From an uncultured Bacteroidales bacterium (GTDB lineage: Bacteria > Bacteroidota > Bacteroidia > Bacteroidales > Paludibacteraceae), in assembly GCA_949297975.1 (NCBI GenBank), contig CASFUX010000057.1, forward strand, positions 1 through 34,461: a stretch of DNA of 34,461 nucleotides, given 5' to 3'. The position numbers and the translations under genes are program-made. This document shows positions 1-6,755 of the stretch, in pieces (position 1 is the first letter of the stretch; each line of letters opens with the position of its first letter). The notes under the pieces are model-generated. The model made no database searches. It had not been told where the DNA came from and worked only from the letters and a program-made list of their open reading frames with translations.

Positions 1-55
1 CAACTGTGGCGTAGAAGTTGCAGCAGCTTTCGGGCAGGGGTTGCCGTGAAACGGT

Positions 56-90
56 TGCGCCGGAAAGGGTAAAGCTCCCTTTCCGGCGCA
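56..90 (-). terminator. Strong hairpin downstream of rho
   Basis: A perfect 14-bp stem (56-69 with 77-90, starting TGCGCCGG) closes a 7-nt loop 27 bases past the rho stop codon. It is the natural 3' end for the rho transcript. On the minus strand no run of U follows the stem, so it may be an RNA 3'-end stabiliser or a Rho-assisted end rather than a classic intrinsic terminator. Confidence 0.55.
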
Positions 91-116
91 ATGCCTTATA
101 TCGGGTTGTCGTTGTG

Positions 117-2021
117 TCAGTCCCCGTTCATGGACAGGAGGAATTCGTCGTTGTTGGCCGTGCGTTCGAGCCTTTCCTTGAGGAATTCCATGGCTTCCAC
201 CGAGTTCATGTCCGACAGGTAACGGCGCAGTATCCACATGCGGTTGAGGGTGTCCTGGTCCAGCAGCAGGTCGTCGCGGCGGGTGCTGGAGGCGGTGATG
301 TCCACCGCCGGGAAGATGCGCTTGTTGGACAGCTTGCGGTCCAGTTGCAGCTCCATGTTGCCCGTGCCCTTGAATTCTTCGAATATCACGTCGTCCATCT
401 TCGAGCCGGTGTCGGTCAACGCCGTGGCGATGATGGTGAGGCTGCCTCCGTTCTCGATGTTGCGCGCCGCGCCGAAGAAGCGTTTGGGGCGGTGGAGGGC
501 ATTGGCGTCCACGCCGCCGGAGAGCACCTTGCCCGATGCGGGCGACACGGTGTTGTAGGCGCGTGCCAGGCGGGTGATGGAGTCGAGCAGGATGACCACG
601 TCCTGCCCGCATTCCACCATGCGTTTGGCCTTCTCGTGCACCATGCTGGCCACTTTCACGTGCCGCTCGGCGGGTTCGTCGAAGGTGGAGGAGATGACCT
701 CGGCGTGCACGCTGCGTGCCATGTCGGTCACTTCTTCCGGACGTTCGTCGATGAGCAGGATAATCATGTACACCTCGGGGTGGTTGGCCGCGATGGCGTT
801 GGCTATTTCCTTCAGCAATACGGTCTTGCCGGTCTTGGGCTGGGCGACGATGAGGCCGCGCTGCCCCTTGCCGATGGGCGAGAAGAGGTCCACGATGCGG
901 CACGAGAGCGAGTCGTTCTTGCCCGTGGTGAGGCGGAATTTTTCATCGGGGAACAGGGGGGTGAGGTGCTCGAACGGCACGCGGTCGCGCACGAACTCGG
1001 GCGAGCGGCCGTTGATTTTGGTGACCTTGACCAGCGGGAAGTACTTTTCGCCTTCCTTCGGCGGGCGGATGGAGCCGGTCACGCTGTCGCCCGTCTTGAG
1101 TCCGAAGAGCTTGATTTGCGACTGGGACACGTAGATGTCGTCGGGCGACGACAGGTAGTTGTAGTCCGCCGAGCGCAGGAAGCCGTAGCCGTCGGGCATG
1201 ATTTCGAGGGTGCCGTTGCCTTCGAGGATGCCTTCGAAGTCGAAGAGTTTCTCGTTGCGCTGGTAGCTGGTCTGGTTGTCGTTGCGTTGGTAGTTCTGGT
1301 AGTTGCCGTTGTCGTAACGCTGGTAGTTCTGGTTGTTACCGTTGTCGTAACGCTGGTAGTTGGGGTAGTTGCCGTTGTCGTTGCGCTGGTAATTGTTGTT
1401 CTTGTTGCGCTGGAAGTTGCCGTAGGCCGGCACGTTTACGGGCACGGCGGGTTTGTTGGGCTTGGGCTCCGCGACGGCGGGTTGCGGTTCGGCGGGGGTG
1501 TCGGCCGGTTGTTCCTGGGCGGGAGCGGCTTTGCTTTCAGCCGGTTGCTCCGCTTGCTGGGCCTGGGCCTGGGCTTGTTCCTTGGCGGCTTTTTCGGCTT
1601 TCGAGGGACGGCCTCTTTTCTTGGCGGGCTTGGCCGCGGGCTGTTCCTGAGCCGCGGTTTCGGTGGCGGCAGGTTCGCTCTTGGCGGGTTCCGGCTCTGC
1701 CTTGGCCTGTTCGGCGGCGGCTTTTTCTTTCTTGGGCCTTCCCCGCTTGGGAGTTTCGGCTGGCTGCTCGGCGGCTTTTTCCTGGGGGGCGGCTTCGTTG
1801 GAGGCCTTGGCTGCGCCCCTTGTTTTCCGCTTGCGCTGGCCGTCCTGGCCATCGCTGGCGGTGGTTTTCTGCGCGTTGACCACGGCCTGTTGGTCCAGTA
1901 TCTCGTACACCAATATGTCTTTGGCTATGGAGTTCGGCACTTTCAAGCCCAATGCGGTTGCGATTTCTTTCAGTTCGGGCAGGTCTTTTGCGTTCAGTTG
2001 CAAAATGTTGTAATTACTCAT
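117..2021 (-). CDS. rho: Transcription termination factor Rho with long disordered insertion
   Basis: Hexameric RNA-dependent ATPase that ends transcription and also acts on its own mRNA in other bacteria. The start at 2021 ([10 protein letters not shown]) opens the Rho N-terminal helical domain (residues 1-50); an in-frame start 54 bases upstream adds only non-conserved residues. Residues about 55-258 form a low-complexity insertion. Its first part is rich in A, E, K, P and Q and carries two AT-hook-like RGRP motifs (93-96 and 136-139). Its second part is a tandem N/Y/Q/R-rich tract (203-257) encoded by imperfect DNA repeats at about 1260-1415. The cold-shock RNA-binding domain follows (264-335), then the ATPase with Walker A AQPKTGKT (393-400) and Walker B VVILLDS. 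At 634 residues it is much longer than E. coli Rho (419). The insertion is typical of Bacteroidales Rho and is reported in B. thetaiotaomicron to drive phase separation needed in the gut. It is transcribed alone from the promoter at 2159-2190. Confidence 0.97.
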   Translation of the reverse strand: MSNYNILQLNAKDLPELKEIATALGLKVPNSIAKDILVYEILDQQAVVNAQKTTASDGQDGQRKRKTRGAAKASNEAAPQEKAAEQPAETPKRGRPKKEKAAAEQAKAEPEPAKSEPAATETAAQEQPAAKPAKKRGRPSKAEKAAKEQAQAQAQQAEQPAESKAAPAQEQPADTPAEPQPAVAEPKPNKPAVPVNVPAYGNFQRNKNNNYQRNDNGNYPNYQRYDNGNNQNYQRYDNGNYQNYQRNDNQTSYQRNEKLFDFEGILEGNGTLEIMPDGYGFLRSADYNYLSSPDDIYVSQSQIKLFGLKTGDSVTGSIRPPKEGEKYFPLVKVTKINGRSPEFVRDRVPFEHLTPLFPDEKFRLTTGKNDSLSCRIVDLFSPIGKGQRGLIVAQPKTGKTVLLKEIANAIAANHPEVYMIILLIDERPEEVTDMARSVHAEVISSTFDEPAERHVKVASMVHEKAKRMVECGQDVVILLDSITRLARAYNTVSPASGKVLSGGVDANALHRPKRFFGAARNIENGGSLTIIATALTDTGSKMDDVIFEEFKGTGNMELQLDRKLSNKRIFPAVDITASSTRRDDLLLDQDTLNRMWILRRYLSDMNSVEAMEFLKERLERTANNDEFLLSMNGD

Positions 2022-2111
2022 AATGGTTGTTGAATGGATATTTTGTAAGACAGCCCCCGCAGTGGTTGCTTGCATGGGGATGAATGGTTACTGTTTTTTT
2101 AGTGATTGATG

Positions 2112-2140
2112 AATAAAAGGAAGAGGACGTTCCTTTTATT
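2112..2140 (-). promoter_or_regulatory. Hairpin in the rho leader
   Basis: An 11-bp perfect stem (2112-2122 with 2130-2140) and a 7-nt loop lie in the roughly 130-nt untranslated leader of rho, just downstream of the predicted transcription start. No U run follows on the minus strand, so it is not an obvious terminator. Rho genes elsewhere are autoregulated through their leaders, so a regulatory role is plausible but inferred. Confidence 0.45.
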
Positions 2141-2158
2141 GTCCTTGAAAAGACGTTG

Positions 2159-2190
2159 CAAAAGTAAAACAAGTTTTTGAACCGCACAAA
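2159..2190 (-). promoter_or_regulatory. Bacteroidota-type promoter of rho
   Basis: Read on the minus strand, TTTG (2187-2190) is followed by 20 bases and TACTTTTG (2159-2166), an exact match to TTTG-N19-21-TAnnTTTG. Transcription should start near 2153, giving rho a leader of about 130 nt. Confidence 0.75.
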
Positions 2191-2212
2191 TTATCGGGAA
2201 CTTATTTTCTCC

Positions 2213-3097
2213 TTATTCGATGTACAGCCATGCGTCGGCAAATTCCGGGTTGCCCGTCCGCAATTCCTTCAGGTAGAGCACGGCGATGGCCCGGTCGGCA
2301 AACGACTCGATGGCGATGCGGTTGGTGCGCACGGATGGCAACACCCGGGCATTGTCGTAATGCTTGGCCTGTAGCAGTTCGCAATACCGGTCGGCCGAAG
2401 TCCTGTTGGCCAAGCACGACACGATGATGTGGTAACGCTTGGCGGGGGAGGCGGTTGCGGGCGGTTGCGGGGTTTGGACGGGAGGTTGTGCGGTCACAAC
2501 GGCTTCGGTCGGCGAGAAAAGTTCCAGGGGATTGCCGATGCCGGCCATGTCGTGCGGATTGCTGTCGCCCATGCGGGGTGCGCACAGCAGCACGGCCAGC
2601 AATACGAGGATGGAAGCCGCGTAACGGAACACGCTGCGGCGGGAGGGCAGGGGGATGACCACGGCCTTGGGGGCTTGCTTCGGGCATGGCCGCGCGATGT
2701 GCAACACGCCCAGCCCGAAGTCGGCCGGGAATACCGGAAGCCTGTCCGCAGGCGTGTAGGTTATCTGCCTCTCTTGGTTGAGCCTCAATGTGCCAAGCCT
2801 GCCTATAGGCACATCGTCACCAGCCTGCAATGCCTTTTGGGCTTCGGCTACCTCGTCGCGTATCAGGGCGATGGCGGCACGGTAGGGGATGCCTTCGGCA
2901 CGGAGCACTTCGGTGGCCAGCATACCGTCGTTGTTGTCCATCCGCGCGTTGAAACCCACCCGGTGGCGCGGAGGCACGATGCCTTCGGGAGTGATTTGAG
3001 CCGGTTGTTCCTGTAGCACAAATCCCCCCAAACCAGGTATGATGACGTAATCGTTGCGAATGAGCAGGCTTTCGATATGGCGGATGAGTTTTTCCAC
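2213..3097 (-). CDS. HU-CCDC81 / SPOR domain membrane protein
   Basis: Predicted inner-membrane protein of about 294 residues joining a DNA-binding-like fold to a peptidoglycan-binding domain. The GTG at 3097 (VEKLIRHIESLL) is preferred, because this is where homologues begin and a TACCTTTG -7 element lies just upstream at 3103-3110; residues coded further upstream are not conserved. The N-terminal part (about 1-130) matches the tandem HU-CCDC81 domains of Bacteroidetes, with YVIIPGLGGFV and IGRLGTLRL segments. One transmembrane helix follows (YAASILVLLAVLLCA). The C-terminal 75 residues are a SPOR domain (RYHIIVSCLANRTSADRYC to the end), which in other bacteria binds denuded glycan strands at the division septum. 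Topology is cytoplasmic HU, membrane helix, periplasmic SPOR. It lies upstream of rho on the same strand but rho has its own promoter. The family is well known; the exact function is not. Confidence 0.85.
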   Translation of the reverse strand: MEKLIRHIESLLIRNDYVIIPGLGGFVLQEQPAQITPEGIVPPRHRVGFNARMDNNDGMLATEVLRAEGIPYRAAIALIRDEVAEAQKALQAGDDVPIGRLGTLRLNQERQITYTPADRLPVFPADFGLGVLHIARPCPKQAPKAVVIPLPSRRSVFRYAASILVLLAVLLCAPRMGDSNPHDMAGIGNPLELFSPTEAVVTAQPPVQTPQPPATASPAKRYHIIVSCLANRTSADRYCELLQAKHYDNARVLPSVRTNRIAIESFADRAIAVLYLKELRTGNPEFADAWLYIE

Positions 3098-3102
3098 GCC
3101 TG

Positions 3103-3110
3103 CAAAGGTA
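3103..3110 (-). promoter_or_regulatory. Candidate -7 element of the HU/SPOR gene
   Basis: TACCTTTG on the minus strand ends six bases before the GTG start codon, so a transcript from it would have almost no leader. No convincing TTTG -33 element lies about 20 bases upstream, so the call rests on the -7 motif alone. Confidence 0.35.
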
Positions 3111-3203
3111 GGACAATAAAAGGACTTGTCCCTTGCCCGGCAGGAAAAGTTTTCAACAAGCATCGTTTTCCTGTTTTTTCATTTTTTTTTCTTGCAGGTT
3201 TCC

Positions 3204-3234
3204 TTGGATATTTTAAATTATATATATACCTTTG
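3204..3234 (+). promoter_or_regulatory. Promoter of the candidate ncRNA
   Basis: TTG (3204-3206), 20 bases, then TACCTTTG (3227-3234) fits the Bacteroidota sigma consensus. The predicted transcription start (about 3238-3241) falls at the 5' edge of the closing stem of the RNA, and no coding sequence follows for 340 bases. Confidence 0.7.
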
Positions 3235-3235
3235 C

Positions 3236-3548
3236 ACCCGTTGAAATTTATAGGAAACGTGATTAAGTCCGTATAGATATTTCCCAAGCCTTGCTCAAAA
3301 AGCGGGTTTGCAACCAAAAGGATAAAGGGAGTCTCAACATTGTCACACATATCACTCACAAACCAACCTTTATCCGCTTTTTCGTCGTGAGACGGCTACT
3401 ATTATAAACTTTCAAATGTGTTTTAGGGATTGGACAATCGTTTTTTTCATAGCCGTTTCCATAAACGGGACGGCTGCCGTGATGAGATGGTTCGGACAAT
3501 TCTACAAACAAAAGAAACTTCCTCCTTGTGAAAGGGGGAAGTTTTTTT
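3236..3548 (+). ncRNA. Candidate structured non-coding RNA, about 310 nt
   Basis: The segment has its own promoter and a strong terminator and contains no plausible ORF. A closing stem is visible by eye: 3237-3240 with 3466-3469, 3247-3251 with 3461-3465, and GGAAACG 3253-3259 with 3454-3460, with one bulged A. Inside it, AAAAAGC 3297-3303 pairs with 3376-3382 and GGATAAAGG 3320-3328 pairs with 3367-3375, with a side hairpin at 3305-3315. GTCTCA at 3331-3336, in the loop of that stem, is complementary to TGAGAC at 3388-3393, which would make a pseudoknot. ACGGCTA 3392-3398 can instead pair with 3450-3456, an alternative to the closing stem. Signatures of tmRNA, RNase P RNA and SRP RNA were not found. 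It could be the Bacteroidales-1/6S-like RNA of this order or an unknown RNA; I cannot decide from sequence alone. Confidence 0.6.
3515..3548 (+). terminator. Intrinsic terminator of the candidate ncRNA
   Basis: An 11-bp stem with one G-U pair (3515-3525 with 3534-3544), an 8-nt loop and a run of seven T (3542-3548). The next promoter starts within and just after it. Confidence 0.85.
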
Positions 3549-3558
3549 ATTAGCTTTG
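3526..3558 (+). promoter_or_regulatory. Promoter of the alkyltransferase-like gene
   Basis: TAGCTTTG (3551-3558) is preceded by TTG (3526-3528) at a 22-base spacing. The -33 element lies in the loop of the preceding terminator. This placement rules out the in-frame ATG at 3556 and supports translation from 3583. Confidence 0.55.
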
Positions 3559-3582
3559 CCGTTCCAAAAAAGAGGTTCAGAT

Positions 3583-3927
3583 ATGGATGCGGAAGGACAA
3601 GATGCTTTCAGGCAGGCGGTGTACGACGTGGTGCGCCGCATCCCTTGCGGACGGGCCACCACGTATGGTGCCATCGCCCGGGCGATAGGCTGCCCGCAGC
3701 ATGCCCGCCTGGTGGGGCGCATGATGGCTGAATGTGACCGCTTCGCCCCCGACATCCCGGCGCACCGGGTGGTGAACAGCACCGGATGCCTGTCGGGCAA
3801 ACGGGCGTTCGGCGTGGCAGACGAGATGCAGCAACGGCTTGCCTCGGAAGGGGTCGCGGTGGAAAACGACCGGATAAAGCGTTGGCGCGACGTGTTTTGG
3901 AACCCTTTGGAAGAAATAAATTTGTAG
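3583..3927 (+). CDS. Alkyltransferase-like (MGMT-fold) DNA repair protein
   Basis: Small (114 residues) protein matching the C-terminal DNA-binding domain of O6-alkylguanine-DNA methyltransferases, with the IPCGRATTYGAIARAIG helix-turn-helix region and the RLVGRMMAECD segment. The alkyl-acceptor motif PCHRV reads PAHRVV here, so the acceptor cysteine is an alanine. Proteins of this kind (ATL family) bind O6-alkylguanine without removing the alkyl group and pass the lesion to nucleotide excision repair. The start at 3583 is chosen because the promoter's -7 element ends at 3558. The stop is three bases before the next ATG, so it is likely co-transcribed with the thioesterase. The motif is seen directly; the repair role is family knowledge. 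Confidence 0.88.
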   Translation: MDAEGQDAFRQAVYDVVRRIPCGRATTYGAIARAIGCPQHARLVGRMMAECDRFAPDIPAHRVVNSTGCLSGKRAFGVADEMQQRLASEGVAVENDRIKRWRDVFWNPLEEINL

Positions 3928-3930
3928 GAA

Positions 3931-4338
3931 ATGAACATAAAAGACTTTTTCAAGAACGACCGTTTCGCCTGCCATGCGGCCGGAGTGGAGCTGCTGGAGG
4001 CGAAGCCGGGATACGCCAAGGCGCGTATGCTCATCACGCCGGAACACCTGAACGCGGGCGGTGTGTGCCAGGGCGGGGCCATCTTCACGTTGGCCGATTT
4101 CGCCTTCGGTGTGGCCTGCAATGCGGGAGGACGGCTCACCTTTTCCATCAACGCCTCCATCAATTACTTCCGTTCCGAGTGCGAAGGCTACCTGTATGCC
4201 GAAGCACACGAGGTATTCGACCACCACAAATTGCCCAATTGCGAGGTGCGGGTGCGCAATGAGGCGGGCGACCTGGTAGCCACTTACGTGGGCACGGGTT
4301 ACCGCAAGGAAGTGGAACTGCCATTCGACCGGCCTTAG
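3931..4338 (+). CDS. PaaI-type hotdog thioesterase
   Basis: A 135-residue hotdog-fold protein that probably hydrolyses an acyl-CoA; the substrate is unknown. The family signature is present as HLNAGGVCQGGAIFTLADFAFGVA: the Asn and Gly residues of the active-site loop and the helix Asp (LADFA) are there, but the usual HGG reads QGG. The rest (INASINYFR, then a YLYAEAHEV strand) fits the family, and the length is normal. It follows the alkyltransferase-like gene with a gap of three bases and is probably in the same transcript. No functional link between the two is evident. Confidence 0.88.
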   Translation: MNIKDFFKNDRFACHAAGVELLEAKPGYAKARMLITPEHLNAGGVCQGGAIFTLADFAFGVACNAGGRLTFSINASINYFRSECEGYLYAEAHEVFDHHKLPNCEVRVRNEAGDLVATYVGTGYRKEVELPFDRP

Positions 4339-4382
4339 AAGCCGTTGGACAACACATTCTTTTTCAAGACAAGCAAACCTGT

Positions 4383-4587
4383 TTTTCCATTTATCAGGGA
4401 ATATTTCCTGACTTTTCAGCATGAGTTTTACAGCCCACAGTTATGGGTTATATAACTCACAGCTGTGGGTCGTACAACCCATAATTGTGGGTTGTATAAC
4501 CCATAACTGTGGGCAGTAAAATATCTCCGCATAAGTCGGAAAACATCTCCGCATAAATTGGAAAACATCCCCGCATAAACCGGAAAA
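4383..4587. repeat. 22-nt modular repeat element, locus I
   Basis: Fills most of the 358-base gap between the thioesterase and the GNAT gene. Four central 22-nt units (4434-4455, 4456-4477, 4478-4499, 4500-4521) each contain an imperfect palindrome of the type CCCACAGTTATGGG, joined by GGGTTGTACAACCC-like palindromes. They are followed by three 22-nt arm units (4522-4543, 4544-4565, 4566-4587) of the form CTCCGCATAA-GGAAAA. An 8-nt junction (4426-4433) and two decayed inverted arm units precede them. No unit departs from 22 nt in the clear part. The same architecture recurs near 11.0 and 22.3 kb. Confidence 0.85.
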
Positions 4588-4658
4588 GCCATACTGGTAA
4601 TCACAGGCTCTTGCGTCATAATTGCGTCCCCGCGTGCGGAAGTACGAAACAGTTTTTC

Positions 4659-4666
4659 TACCTTTG
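4659..4666 (+). promoter_or_regulatory. Candidate -7 element of the GNAT gene
   Basis: TACCTTTG lies 30 bases before the ATG at 4697. The -33 element is not clear. Confidence 0.45.
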
Positions 4667-4696
4667 TGAAAAATTTCGAAGCAAAGCGAAATATCC

Positions 4697-5563
4697 ATGC
4701 AGATACGCCACTTGAAGCATAGCGAGATAGATTACGCCCGTTGGGAGGATTGTCTGGACGAGTCGCCCGATGCGCTGCCCTATGCGCACACGTGGTATCT
4801 CGACGTGGTGTCGCCGGGCTGGGAGGCATTGGTGGCAGGCGATTACGATTGCGTGATGCCCCTGCCCCGCAAACGGCGGTACGGGCTGGCCTACCTGGTG
4901 CAGCCGCCGCTCACGCAGCAGCTTGGCGTGTTTGCCCGGCGGGGAGGCAATGAAAAAATAACGGAGGAATTTATACGAAAAATCCCTTATTTGAGTTATC
5001 ATATACATCTGAACGAGCACAATGCTACGCCTCGTGCCATGGCGTTGCCCAACTACGTACTGCCGCTGAACCGACCTTACGAGGAACTGCGCGGCGGCTA
5101 TTCGGCCAATGCGCGGCGCAACATCGCCAAGGCGCAACGTGCAGGCGTGGAGGTGCGCGAGGATTTGCCGCCACAGGACTTCCTGGCGTTCTATTGCGGG
5201 GTGGAGAAGCATTATGTCGCCCCAGATTGCACGCTGGTGGCCTGCCTGGTGGACGAGGGGCTACGTCGCCGGGCCTTGTCGCTTTACGGGGCCTACAGCC
5301 GGGAAGGCGCGTTGGTGGCCGCCCTCTGCCTGTTGGTGTCGCCCAGGCGGCTGGTGTACCTGCTGCCAGTGTCGAACGCGGAAGGCAAGCGCCAGTCGGC
5401 CATGTTTGCGGTGATAGACCATATTATATATAGGTACAGCCTTGCCTCCATGCCCCCTGTGTTGGACTTCGAAGGCTCGCGCCAAGAGGGCATCGCACGC
5501 TTCTACCAGGGCTTCGGGGCGGAGTTAAGGGAGTATTATGGGGTGAGGAGATTGCATCCGTGA
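4697..5563 (+). CDS. FemAB/GNAT-like acyl- or aminoacyl-transferase
   Basis: Soluble 288-residue protein with the double GNAT fold of FemAB/BioF2-like transferases. Supporting segments are an N-terminal SPDALPYAHTWYLDVVSPGW block, the RGGYSANARRNIAKAQRAGVEVRE block that resembles the acceptor/CoA loop, and a C-terminal LDFEGSRQEGIARFYQGFGA motif, the most characteristic part of the group. Such proteins transfer amino acids or acyl groups, for example to cell-wall or glycan precursors; the substrate here is unknown. It stands just before the glycan cassette on the same strand, 76 bases from the next gene, so it may modify the same polymer (inference). Confidence 0.75.
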   Translation: MQIRHLKHSEIDYARWEDCLDESPDALPYAHTWYLDVVSPGWEALVAGDYDCVMPLPRKRRYGLAYLVQPPLTQQLGVFARRGGNEKITEEFIRKIPYLSYHIHLNEHNATPRAMALPNYVLPLNRPYEELRGGYSANARRNIAKAQRAGVEVREDLPPQDFLAFYCGVEKHYVAPDCTLVACLVDEGLRRRALSLYGAYSREGALVAALCLLVSPRRLVYLLPVSNAEGKRQSAMFAVIDHIIYRYSLASMPPVLDFEGSRQEGIARFYQGFGAELREYYGVRRLHP

Positions 5564-5567
5564 TTTT

Positions 5568-5622
5568 GGAACACGGATAACACGGATTAAACGGATTTAC
5601 ATGGATGCCCCATCCGTGTTCC
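5568..5622. repeat. ACACGGAT-type inverted repeat
   Basis: The 11-bp arms GGAACACGGAT (5568-5578) and ATCCGTGTTCC (5612-5622) flank degenerate direct copies of ACACGGAT (AACACGGATTAAACGGAT and so on). It fills the gap between the GNAT and GT4 genes and can form a hairpin. Similar sequence is, from memory, common between genes in Bacteroidetes. Confidence 0.65.
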
Positions 5623-5645
5623 AATCAGAAATCTGAAATTTGAAA
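5623..5645 (+). repeat. AATCTGAAATTTGAAA start-codon element, copy 1
   Basis: An A-rich element (AATCAGAAATCTGAAATTTG) abuts the GT4 gene, and its last TTG is the apparent start codon. Copies in the same orientation relative to the gene lie before the nucleoside hydrolase (28976-29005) and hisC (30417-30438). Confidence 0.6.
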
Positions 5646-6752
5646 CAAGTCGCTTTTGTCAATACGGCTCATCCTCCGTTGGACGACAGGACGTTTTACC
5701 ATCAGGCCGTTTCCTTGTCGGCAAGGGGTTGCGGGGTGGTCATCATCTCGTCCAAGCAGGAGATGGAGGGGGTACGGGGGGGCATTACCTTCGACTCGTT
5801 CGATGATGCGCATTTGTCGCAGCGGGAGAAGGTGGCGGCCATCCGTCAGCGGCTGGACAAGCATCGGCCGGACGTGCTGGTGTGCGACAGTCCGCTGGCC
5901 GTGGTGGCTTCTGCCGGGCGCAAGCATACCATTATTATATACGATGTGACGGAATGGTATCCGTCGAAAAAGAATTTGGCGGGTTTGTCCGGCTTGAAAC
6001 GTTGGATGAAGGCCGCCGCCCTGTTGGCGTTGAATATGTACGCGGCCCTGCTGACCGACCGCTTTGTCTTTGGCGAGCGCGACAAGGCACGCCCGTTTCG
6101 ATGGATGCGTTGGAAGAAGATGCTGGACGTGCCTTATTATCCCGACTTGCGGTATATCCGGCAACATTCTCTGAAGGACTTCTCGCAAAGGGTAGATTTG
6201 CTGTACAGCGGCCCGTTGAGTGAGGACAAAGGCGTGTTCAACGTGCTGCGTGCTGCCACGAGCTTGGCATGTTCCAGGCCGGGGCTGGCGGTGAATTTGA
6301 AATTGATATGTGCTGCCGGGAGTGAAGCCGATGAACGGCGTTACACTCGTTGGCAGGCAGACCTGCCGCCCAACCTGCATGTGACCCGCACGGGTTATCT
6401 GCCGTTTGAGGACTATTGCCGCACGGTGGGCGAAAGTCATTTCTTCCTCGATTTGCGGAAGGTGGATGTCGAGAACACGCGTTGCCTGCCCATCAAGTTG
6501 TTTTATTACCTGGCTTGTGGTCGCCCCGTGGTATATTCCGACTTGAAAGCCATCCGGCGGCAAGTCGATCCGTTTGATTTTGGCTGCTTGGTGGCACCGT
6601 CCGATGCGGAGGGTATTGTCCGCTTCCTGTCCGACTGCATCGACCACCCCGACCGCTATCGGCAGTATGCGGCCAATGCCCGCCGGGCAGCGGAGGAAAA
6701 GTATAATTGGGGTATAATAGAGGAGCAATTCGTAACGTTTGTATTGTCATAG
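5640..6752 (+). CDS. GT4-like glycosyltransferase
   Basis: GT-B fold glycosyltransferase of 370 residues, probably adding a sugar to a lipid-linked surface glycan. The start is a TTG at 5640 (KQVAFVNTAHPPLDDRTFYH); no ATG is available near the conserved N-terminus, and the TTG lies in a dispersed A-rich repeat. The N-terminal Rossmann half has the pattern HxxLDDRxFYHQA. The C-terminal half carries VDLLYSGPLSEDKGVFNVLRAA and the nucleotide-sugar part (LPIKLFYYLACGRPVVYSDLKAIRRQ), as in family 4. There is no signal peptide, so it should act at the cytoplasmic face. The next gene starts three bases after its stop, so it opens a tightly packed five-gene cassette. Donor and acceptor are unknown. 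Confidence 0.85.
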   Translation: MKQVAFVNTAHPPLDDRTFYHQAVSLSARGCGVVIISSKQEMEGVRGGITFDSFDDAHLSQREKVAAIRQRLDKHRPDVLVCDSPLAVVASAGRKHTIIIYDVTEWYPSKKNLAGLSGLKRWMKAAALLALNMYAALLTDRFVFGERDKARPFRWMRWKKMLDVPYYPDLRYIRQHSLKDFSQRVDLLYSGPLSEDKGVFNVLRAATSLACSRPGLAVNLKLICAAGSEADERRYTRWQADLPPNLHVTRTGYLPFEDYCRTVGESHFFLDLRKVDVENTRCLPIKLFYYLACGRPVVYSDLKAIRRQVDPFDFGCLVAPSDAEGIVRFLSDCIDHPDRYRQYAANARRAAEEKYNWGIIEEQFVTFVLS

Positions 6753-6755
6753 CGT

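Noticed and set aside
18..2033. Long open frame on the plus strand opposite rho
   Set aside because: It is the antisense shadow of the conserved rho gene in GC-rich DNA; the V/G/L-rich translation resembles no protein.
3236..3548. tmRNA, RNase P RNA or SRP RNA
   Set aside because: No tRNA-like ends or tag frame, no RNase P core sequences, no SRP Alu or GGAA-loop signature.
4441..4829. Frames across the 22-nt elements giving peptides like THSYGLYNPQLW (also at 22162-22469)
   Set aside because: The 22-nt unit cycles through all three frames and the palindromes give similar peptides on both strands, so no coding constraint is seen.
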